A stretch of DNA of 64,000 nt from Spisula solida (taxonomy: Eukaryota > Mollusca > Bivalvia > Venerida > Mactridae), in assembly GCA_947247005.1 (NCBI GenBank), contig OX365950.1, forward strand, positions 6,026,720-6,090,719. The letters are read 5' to 3'. Position 1 is the first letter of the stretch; every line of letters starts with the position of its first letter. The notes beneath the pieces were generated by a model. It made no database searches. It was not told the origin of the DNA and saw nothing but the letters and a program-made list of their open reading frames with translations. Below are positions 49,925-60,300 of this stretch, in pieces. Both the position numbers and the translations under genes were made by a program.

Positions 49925-50025
49925 ATTATTCCATGTGTCTGGGTGGTCGTGACGGTCAAGCGCTTGATACATTGTAAAATAACTTTTGTCCGACCAGGGC
50001 GAGTTCGAATCCCACCAAAATATTT
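49925..50025 (+). mobile_element. tRNA-like segment with a long variable region (SINE head or pseudogene)
   Basis: GGTGGTCGTGACGGTCAAGC and GGCGAGTTCGAATCCCACC look like A- and B-box regions of a Leu/Ser-type tRNA, and GGTGG can pair with CCACC. The anticodon arm is not convincing. Confidence 0.4.
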
Positions 50026-50348
50026 TTTCATTTTCATCATATTTTTTTAAATGCACACAACTTGTAAAATCCGTGTAATACTAGTATATGTGACAAACCG
50101 TATTTGTTACATGTATATTTTAGAACGTTATGAAGGCTTATCATTCGAATATAGGATGTCAGTAAGCTCGAAATACACCAACGATCGAAATGAGTGAAAA
50201 TGATAAATATATTGAATCGACACCTTTAAATGGAAAAATTTAAATATATAAACAAAATATTTAACTTATAATATCGTCTTTATTTTCTATGGATAACATA
50301 AACTTTTATTATTAGCTTTCAATGGATTACGGAGTTTTTTCAGTAAAA

Positions 50349-50397
50349 AAAACAGTGAAAATAACAGTGAATTACCACTTTGTTATTTTCACTGTTT
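50349..50397. repeat. Hairpin, 17-bp stem
   Basis: AAACAGTGAAAATAACA at 50350 and its reverse complement at 50381, with a 14-nt loop. Confidence 0.85.
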
Positions 50398-50594
50398 TAG
50401 AAGCTGGTTCCAGTATCGTTCAGAAAAAGAAACGTAACGTCAACGGCACCGGGCTTTAAAATGTACGTTACGTCATCATGACGTCACAATGGTCACGTCG
50501 TGACGTTCCAATTTCGACGTGATTTTTCCAATTAACCCAATTACGTACACTTTTTAGAGAAATTAAAGCATAATTATAATAAACAGAAAATTTG

Positions 50595-50745
50595 TTGAAT
50601 TTTGGTGAAAGATCAATTCTATTTCACTCGTGATCACATAAAATTATATTTTCACTCGTGGCTACGCCACTCGTGAAAATATTGATTTTCTGTGATCACT
50701 TGATGAAATAAAATACGATCTTACACCAAAATCAACAAATATCCT
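50595..50745. repeat. Fold-back element
   Basis: Imperfect inverted arms centred at about 50662: TTTTGGTGAAAGATC on the left and GATCTTACACCAAAA on the right, with GTGATCAC and TTTTCAC matches between. Possibly a MITE together with the hairpin 200 bp upstream. Confidence 0.65.
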
Positions 50746-50784
50746 CTATATAATCTCTTCAAATAAAATAAAACAATGAATTAA

Positions 50785-50860
50785 AACAAAATGAGCGAAT
50801 CTGGGGTTCGAACCACCGACATCATGGATAGAAATTCTGAACGTTGCTGACTGCACTAAA
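50785..50860 (-). mobile_element. tRNA-like segment (SINE head or pseudogene)
   Basis: On the minus strand GTGGTTCGAACCCCAG is B-box-like, preceded by TTAGTGCAGTCAGCAACG. No closed cloverleaf was seen. Confidence 0.4.
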
Positions 50861-51049
50861 CTGTAATCTGATTGTAAACAGATATCTGTAAGAATCATAT
50901 CATTAAAAAATGCGCACCGAACGTAATCAATGATAGTCTACCCGCCAAAATAGACTAGTCGGATAGGTCATGGCTCAGGGTTCAAAATTGAACTATACAT
51001 ATGAACAGCAATCATAAACAATATTTACTCAAAATGACTTCAACTTCAA

Positions 51050-51185
51050 CACAAGGTCACAAATTGCAACACTATGTCACATAGCGCAATACAAGGCCAA
51101 ACTATGAAACAAAAGGCCACACAACATAACACAAAGCCACATAGTGCATCACAAGGTCACACAATGTAACACAAGGTCACACAGT
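51050..51185. repeat. Short tandem repeat, about 21-24 bp unit (AACACAAGGTCACA)
   Basis: About six imperfect units with CACAAGGTCACA, CACAAAGCCACAT and similar. It is just downstream of the TBC1D19 stop, probably in the 3' UTR or beyond. Confidence 0.7.
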
Positions 51186-51265
51186 AATTTTGCTGCCAGT
51201 TTGTGTTCAGTGAGGTCAGAAAGTTGCAGATAGACCTATGAAGACCAATACAGCCTAGGCATCTA

Positions 51266-51334
51266 TCATTTAGAGAACAGACTCAGCTGTATCAATGGTA
51301 TAACTTGTAATGTCGTAAGATCAGCCAAGACAGC
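51266..51334 (-). CDS. TBC1D19: TBC1D19, last coding exon
   Basis: 69 nt including TGA; reads AVLADLTTLQVIPLIQLSLF then SK. Acceptor TTATTTTCAG. The poly(A) signal could not be placed. Confidence 0.88.
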   Translation of the reverse strand, partial: AVLADLTTLQVIPLIQLSLFSK

Positions 51335-54300
51335 CTGAAAATAAGATAAAATCAGATTTTACAGTCACTCCCCTTGGTACAAGAACTAATTTACATTTTA
51401 CAGTGTTATAGCCTAGAGAATTTGACATAACTCTCAAACTTCTATGAGCATAGTTTCACAAATGATATATTGTATATATTTATAATCCCAGTTGTATCTT
51501 TTCATAAGTGGCAAACCATTACGAAGACGCTCAAGGTGTAATACCAACACAAATTTAAAGGACCTATATTGCACAATTTGCTCGTGGAAGTTTACATATT
51601 CAATGAAAAACCTTGTAATATATTCATGCATAAAAGTCAAGATCAAGTCAAATTCTCTGTGCTATACAGTGTTACTCCCCTTGGTAGCATAACTATTTTA
51701 AACCAACATATGTGTTACAGAGTTACTCCCCTTGGTAACAGAATTACTTGACATTTTACAAACAAATTGAGCTCTAATACTCTTCTACAGAAAAGTAAAT
51801 TATTTGTGTAAAGGAAAAATATTATAATAGTCTGAGTTAGTCAATAAATATAAATAGTCGGATTTGTAAACTGGGCTGGTCACTTTAAGTGTTTCCATGA
51901 AATTTGCAGTGGTTATGCATAGGTCAACTAACTGCTTGTTTGTCTAATAAACGGTTGCAAGAGAACTGGAAATGATAAAAACAAAATTTACATTGATTCG
52001 AAAACAATTCATATAACTTTTATAATAAAGATCACTATGATTGTCACCTCCCTAAGGTACTAACCAGTATTTGTACCTATTTTAGGAACAGTGAAGGTTG
52101 GTTGTGGTCACATGACCTTCTAATATTGTGCCTCTGTATGAAGGTACAGGTAATAAAGTAATATTAAAATAGGCACTGACAGCCTAGTAGAATAGCATCC
52201 ACTTTGATTTAAGGTCTTGGTTCAATTCAAGGACAAACATACCACAAGTATTACAAATGATACTGTTATTGTGTTTATCTCCCTTGCTTGACGTTCAGCA
52301 CAGTAGTAGTTCTTATTACTGCTGATTTGCCTGAGTTCAGGATAATGGGACTTGGTAGTCTCCATTTAATAGAAATACGGTTGACCAGTTGGACAATATT
52401 TCAAACATAATAAGAAACTTCATAATTGAAATGAAGATTTGAATCGAAAATAGTTTACCTCTGCAGCATTGTATGATTGCACTTTAACCAGATTTGTCTT
52501 TCTGAAGGAGAATATTGCCACAGCAAGAACTGAAACATAACAGTTAAACATTCATTTAGTGCTGTATAAGGAGCATCAACAGCTATGGTTATTTAGGGCG
52601 CATAAACAAATAGTGAACCAAGCATCAATAGTAGGACTGGCACAATTACTCTGTTAATATAATACAATTCGAATACCAGGTGAAAATGGTTTCAATTTTG
52701 CAAAACTGCTAATCATTTTAAAACAATACAAATCCTACAATACCAATAAAATGTATGAAAAAACGTACAAGAGAGGTACCCCACTTTAGTGGAACAGATT
52801 TAACATCCAATATTTTCTTGCCAACATGTTATTATTGAAATATCTCTTTTCCATTGTATATACACTCGGCAAAACTTATAAGTACACACTTGTTTGTTGG
52901 CCAATAGCTTGGTCTATACGTGTTTGATCTTGCTGAATATTTCAACATATGTAGATTGGATGTGTGGAATTACAATACAATCGATGTTTTTAACATCTGA
53001 TTAAAATTGTCACAAACAGAATAAACTAATGATGACATCAGCAGAATCTAAAATCACACAATAATGCCGTGTGTTCATCGGGTTTTTGTCAGGTTGCTAA
53101 TGCACATATGACCCGCTCCGCTGATACAGTTCGGTTTCAAGTCTATGTTCTTATCATGGACACAGTAATAAAGAACACAATGATAGGAACAAGCCTAATT
53201 TAGGTTGAGAAATATTGACTTTGGATAAAAAATGCAATTTCCGACATTGTTAACTCCCCTTGACCATAACAATAAAAAATATTTTTAAAAGTAAATATGA
53301 TATAGGATTGTTAGAATTTGGTGATTGCGGTTCCAGTTATTGCCGTTAGGAAAGAGGTGTTGCAAACATTTTGTCAAAACACGTTTTTGAATGTTAGGAG
53401 CATATTACTGTGTGCTCGACTTCCCATTTTGTAGAATATATATCCAGTTTTACTTGTAGGCAAAAAACCCTCCCGACAATCTGTTGTATATGTTTAACGC
53501 AAATACAGTACAATTGCTTCAGAGCGGCACTCTCTTGACAAACAACATTGGTTTCTATAGCAACACTATCAATTTATCACAGAAGTAACCCTAGACTACT
53601 TATTTAACCTCTCCATAGCAACAACCTCTGTACAGCAACCAAACTGTGTTTCACAATGTGAGTTGCTCAAGAGAGATTGTAATGTTCAGTCATTCAATGC
53701 ATGATTTATGTGTAATACAACCTCTCCAGAGTGGCACTCTGTAGAGAAACAACTGCTTTGTAACAACACCATCAAAGTTTCCCTTAACCAATATTTACAA
53801 TAAATTTAATCCCTGTAGATCAATAACCTCTAAATAATAGCCAATATTAGCAGCTCCCACAGGATGTTGGTCTACAGAGGTTGAACAGTATTATGTTATA
53901 CCTGGAAGAATTTCTAGAGAGTTGAAGGCAAGTATTCTGTCCCAAAGGAGTAAAACTTGATCACTGGAAAGGTACCCAGAAAACGCTCGTACCAACCATT
54001 TAAATGCAATCTTCAACCTACAATAATAATATTCACTTTTTGCCAACAACATAAAAATATCTAAGGGTGTTACAAATTGGGCTGGTCAAGATACCGAAAG
54101 CAAACAGACAACAAACAAATAAATTAATATAAAAACCGAAGAAAGGAAATATCAAGCATGGTTATATACTATACAATTTATGAAGGTAATGTACATCGAG
54201 CCACCGCAAAACTGGGTCTACTGTCAATATTTTTTTAACTTGATGATAGACAATAAAACTACATATACTTGATGCTGTTGTATTCCAATATCAAACACTT

Positions 54301-57300
54301 GGTAACATTTTATCACATAGAGCTACATTTAGGTGCAGAACAGTGTTGTGTTTATTGCGGCCGTAAATAACGATACACAAATTTATAAAATCCGAAATTT
54401 TCAGAATCGTTGTTTTCAGTGATGTACCAAGTATTGATCATACATTGATTGATCACTTATTCATGATGTCAAACAAGTTGTCTAACAGTGTCAGTAACAG
54501 TTGTGAGTCTGATCTGGACCAGGTTCACACGAAGTTACTGGTCCTGAAGGTGAGTTGGTTATGCATAGATGACCTGGACTTGGGCAGTCGCAAATGGTGC
54601 CAGTGTGTTAGTAGTGTGTATCTAGACGAAAAAACTTTGGCACATAACAATTTAACTGTCATGCTATCTCCCATTTGACATCACTGCCACAAGCATACAC
54701 ATGGCCTGATTTTGCTCATATTTAGACAATCATGACATTTTATTCTTAAACATACGCCATTTCTTTTGTGATTTTCTTTCTATCAGCAAAGAGTTTGATG
54801 TAATTTATACCAAAATTTATCATACATAAACGATGCACGTGGAAATTCTGCTTTTTGTGATTCTAACAGCGCACAGGTTTTACGCAAAACGATCAATAAA
54901 ATTTGGATGACGGCCAAGTTTCTACAAGTAAATTAAAGTTACATACGGTTGACATCCCACAGATTTAAGGTGGAAGAACAATGCAGGTTCATGTGTCTGT
55001 AGAAGCGTCTCAAACAGCAAACTTAAGCATACGATACCCTACAAATATACAATACTAGGTTGAATACCATTAAAATGTTAGTACAATAATACCATTGGGC
55101 TTTTCAGAATTTTAATTTTATACATACAGTGGGGGGTCAGGTATGGAAGGGGTACACATGAACGAAATTCAAGGAATTGAATCGCACATTTTGAGGCACC
55201 TCAGCATTTTTCGCATATTGTGCATATACAGTCACTGTGGTACATCCTTGTTTGGACAAGCCCAGTCTTACCCGTGAACTTGTGAAGCATGTATGCATCT
55301 ATGTCTGCCAAATAAGCATTAATTTTTAAGATCCTGGTGAAGTTAGGTGAACTTAGGTGAACCGAATAGACCAATAGGGGTCACCTACGGGTCATGATCT
55401 ACCTACATACGAAAGTGGGGAATCGTAACCGAGCAGTCATAGAGAGTGGGTATAATAACAGAACAGAGACAAGGGCGATGTACAAAAATATTGAATTGCT
55501 AAAAAAGAATTGAATTGGTGGGAAATAATACTAGAGGCAGAGTGGGTGGGGCACAATAACAGAACTGAGTAAGTATAAGATTTACCTGAGGATGTGAAGA
55601 GATACTATGCAACCGGAAGAAGTATCGAGTGTAAATCTCTCGAAATACGTAGTACAATTTGACTGGTTCTTGATACAGGTAACACAAAGGAGCCACTGAA
55701 TTTAAAACAATATCACAGAACTTAAACTACTACATATTGTTACAATATTTATAAGTCAAGATATTTTAGTTTTTTTAACCCTTTACTCCAGGCTCTCTAC
55801 ATATCAAAATCATCTCCATACAGCTTATTGGAAAGTATTTGAAAATTGCCAAGACTGGTGCCTGCCGCAAGTTTACAGTAAAGATGGAACTAGGCTAAAA
55901 ACACACTTGCTTTCAGAGAGGTAACTCACTAAAGCTGTTATTATGGCCCTCTCTTTTTATTTTTCTCTGAGCATATGTCTTAAGGTTTACTCAAAAAGGT
56001 CTGACAGGAAATAAAGTTTTTTGAGATACTAATGATCTTTGTTTGCAGGTGGTATTTTCAGAAACGTTTTGTACTAGTGGCCTTTGTTTGCAGGTGGTAT
56101 TTTCAGAAACGTTTTGTACTATAGCGTTCTTTGTTTGCAGGTGGTATTTTCAGAAACGTTTTGTACTAGCGGTCTTTGTTTGCAGGTGGTATTTTCAGAA
56201 ACGTTTTGTACTAGCGGTCTTTGTTTGCAGGTGGTATTTTCAGAAACGTTTTGTACTAGTGGCCTTTGTTTGCAGGTGGTATTTTCAGAAACGTTTTGTA
56301 CTAGCGGTCTTTGTTTGCAGGTGGTATTTTCAGACACGTTTTGTACTAGCGGTCTTTGTTTGCAGGTGGTATTTTCAGAAACGTTTTGTACTAGCGGTCT
56401 TTGTTTGCAGGTGGTATTTTCAGAAACGTTTTGTACTAGCGGTCTTTGTTTGCAGGTGGTATTTCAGAAACGTTTTGTACTAGCGGTCTTTGTTTGCAGG
56501 TGGTATTTTCAGACACGTTTTGTACTAGCGGTCTTTGTTTGCAGGTGGTATTTTCAGAAACGTTTTGTACTAGTGGTCTTTGTTTGCAGGTGGTATTTTC
56601 AGAAACGTTTTGTACTAGCGGTCTTTGTTTGCAGGTGGTATTTTCAGAAAGGTTTTGTACTAGTGGCCATTGATTGCAGGTGATCTTCGCAGAAAGGTTT
56701 TGTACTAGCAGCTTTTGTTTGCAGGTGGTCTTTGCAGAAAGGTTATAAGACGTGATCTTTGTTTGCAGGAAGTCTTGAACACAGGTTGGACTGTTAGAAC
56801 ATCAGTGTATACTCACCATACATAGCAAATCCATGGAATGGTATGACACCATTAGGTGGATATATGACAGCGTATTCCTCTACACCTAGTTTACCTCGAA
56901 TATATGACTTGGGAGGGCATGCACTGTTACAAGAGAAATGTTTCAACACTTCCGTATCTCGAGTGAATGGTAATAATATCTGAAAAGAAAACAGCATAAA
57001 ATATGGATTTTTTACAGTTTATTTCCAAGTGACATGTTGGCCACAGGCCCAATCACATACATACATACATACATTTACAAAAATGATGGACATAATGGTA
57101 TTTGATGGGCCAACCTATAAAAAGGTGTAACAGCAGACTAAATAGTGACCATATCAGAACAGATCACATCCGAGGAAGTTTCCTTTAAGTTGGAGATCAA
57201 TGGTCAACCTGGCAGGGACAAAGCTGAATGAACCATGCTTAGTAATGTCTCTGTCACATGCAAACAAACCTTCCACCCAAATTCAGGCACCTTATCAACT

Positions 57301-60300
57301 TGTGGAAGATCATTGTTGATATTTGTCACAGAAAGCTGAACATGAGATGTGGACACATTATTCTAGCTAATCTCTAATGAGAACAGTGTAGGCTGTACAG
57401 AAAAAAGGGATAAATGCACAATCAGTCAAAACTAAATGTAACATGGAGTCTTAGACAAAAGTATACTCCAGGTTTGTGTTAATACTACTTGTGATCTTAC
57501 AGCATAAATATTCTCAATTAAACTTACTTGATACAGAAAGTCTTCAAACACAAAATATTGATCATCATTGGTTGCTGTCAGCTTCACATCCTGTTAATAT
57601 AGATAACATAAATTCAATATGGATGTCATATTGATATTTAAAAAAACAAATACTTTTGGCAATTAATCTTGATTCCTGTGTGGCATTGATAGTAATATGG
57701 CCAGGCTATATATTGAATAAATGTTTGAAATGTCAGCTTTCCATTGATACATGACAATGGCAAGCACTTTCCCATAACATTTGGTTGCAACGGTAACACA
57801 TATCCTAAAAAAACACTTTTCCGAAACAATAGCAGGTTTCAAAAAGAATAAGTCAAAAGTTACTAGACTACAGTCAGATCTCGATACAACGACACTGTTT
57901 GTTCCCGATCAAAATGTCGTTACAACGAATTTGTCATTATACTGAATTTCACTAGTGACGAGAATTTTGATTGGGAGATTGTTTCATAGAAATCAATTAA
58001 TGATTAACATATAATTTATTATGTCATAAAATTGACATAATCAGCAAAATCAGCAGTATGAAATTATCATAATTACATAAAATAATATTTAAAATAAAAT
58101 ACAATGTTTTGAGAGAGCTCCAAATAAAGTGTCCGAATTTAAATATAGCCGGATACTACTACAGTAAACTATAAAATCTAACGCTCTAGAGAATAATTTG
58201 GTAATTCATTTTGTTACAAATTTTACCCTATCGTCTTTAAAAATTGATGAATTAATAAATTAAGTCTAGAAATCTCGAGGAACATCGTTTATTTTGTGAA
58301 CCAAACAATTTCTAAAATACGAATATATGCAATGACTTCGCTTATCTCCCTTGATTAGGAATGCGCAAGCCGTAGTACACAAACTGTGATTTGACTGTGA
58401 AAGGTTCCACTATTATAATGAGAGAAATTTAGATGAGTTTCACAAGTATAATAACATAATTAGGCTCGTTGCTTAGACAGTGACTTTGTGAAGCCGATAA
58501 ATAGTTCAGGTGTGAAAAATAGTCCCTTGATAGTGTCAGTATATCGAGTATTAACTACTGTATAAACAATCGATTCTTTCCAATCTTTTTGCTGTTGGTG
58601 TCGGTAAGTGAATATGTCGTTATAACGGATACAATAAACGTATAGAATTCGTCCCCACCAATTGGTGTCGTTATAACGAAATTGTCGGCATATCGGGTGT
58701 CGTTGTAACGAGTCCTGACTGTACCAGCAAGGCATATAACTATGCCAAACCTTGATTCAAGCACAACCACAAGATCTTGGTACAGCTTTAATAAATTTAA
58801 GTTATCTGTTCTGTGAGTGTGAGCACTGCCTAAAAGATGTTACTAAATTTAGGATAAGTCATATTATATATAAGATAAATTTACTAATATAAATGTGTGT
58901 AATTATGTACATTTTGTATGTAACAGCTGAACTCCACATTCAAGTTTTCTGGAAATGATTATTAGAGAAGTTCTGTACATCCACCTCAAACTTAGTTTGC
59001 AAGATTTCAAAGAAGAAAATAACTTGCTAAAAACAAGCGGTAAATACTTTACCTTATACAATAAACTGTCCACCAGTAAATCATGGGCAATCACGTTGGA
59101 TTTCAACTGTTCATAATACAGAGTATCCTGTGAAAACAAAGTATACATAAAGCCTAGGTTCCACTGAGGAATCTCACATTGGCGATGTTCTCCAGATTTC
59201 TTCCGATATCATCTGATTCATCACAATTCCTTTCGATATCACAAACTGTCTCATGACTTCCCGAAGCTTCCCCTATACCATGAGAAACCTGTTACAGATG
59301 TCCTGACAGCTCATTAATTTCAATTGAGAGTACATCACCAAGGCAAAAAATGCTGAGTGGGACCTAGGCTTGATCCTCAGAAATCATTAATATAAAATGT
59401 CAACAATTAATTTACAGGAAAATGGTTTCTATGTGATCTTTGACAAAACAATTCTTTACTAAAAAAGAGTATAAAACAAGGGAGATAATTGAAGGATATG
59501 GTCTGAACAAGGCGAACATCATCAAGGGAGCAAATTCATGAAATTTGTCCCAAAAAGCTGCACATTAGATGTGTGCACAATTGGGTGTATGAAGTGATGG
59601 GTTATAAAAATTATGTGACTTTGATGAACTATATACAGATTATAAGTTCAACAACTGTAAAAATGTGGACTTGCCGCATTGTTTGTTGCCTTATTTGTGT
59701 ACTCAGCTACAAATACCCACAAATGAGTCGAAAAATGAATCATCTTTCAGTTTAAAATCACACCGAAAATATTTCAGTCATGTGGAGTCTACTTAGCCAA
59801 AATTGCTAATAGTATATGGACATTCAGGGCAAATCAGTCCTGGAACTATGTTTGAATGCTGGTGACAAGCATGGCAGCCATTAGACCAGTATCACTTTGA
59901 ATGTCGCCATAAGGGATCAAACCTACAACCTTCTTTTCTGAGACAGATTCAAATGCCTAGACCACTCAGGTCACTTCACTTCTGATCTGTATCAATTTAA
60001 ACTTGGTTCCACTTACAAACTCATCTAGTTCAATTCCTAGAATCTGTCCCCAGAGTATAGCTCTCAGACTGATGGGACATCCCTTCTTCGCATACTCCTG
60101 TGATAATGGACCATGATCAGCTGTAATCACTGAAATAGTGTACAGTAACACAGCATCATAACGGTCACAATGTATTATCTAAAGTAACATTCTACTAAAA
60201 GAGTTTTAGACACAAAAACTAGTTTCCTACAAAGGGCCATTACTCCGACAACAATCATACAACCTAAAATTCCTGACAATATGATCAACTAGCATTAAAA

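Noticed and set aside
56043..56683. Repetitive ORFs (VVFSETFCTSGLCLQ repeats) on both strands
   Set aside because: Produced by the 45-bp intronic minisatellite; the frame breaks at a 44-bp unit.
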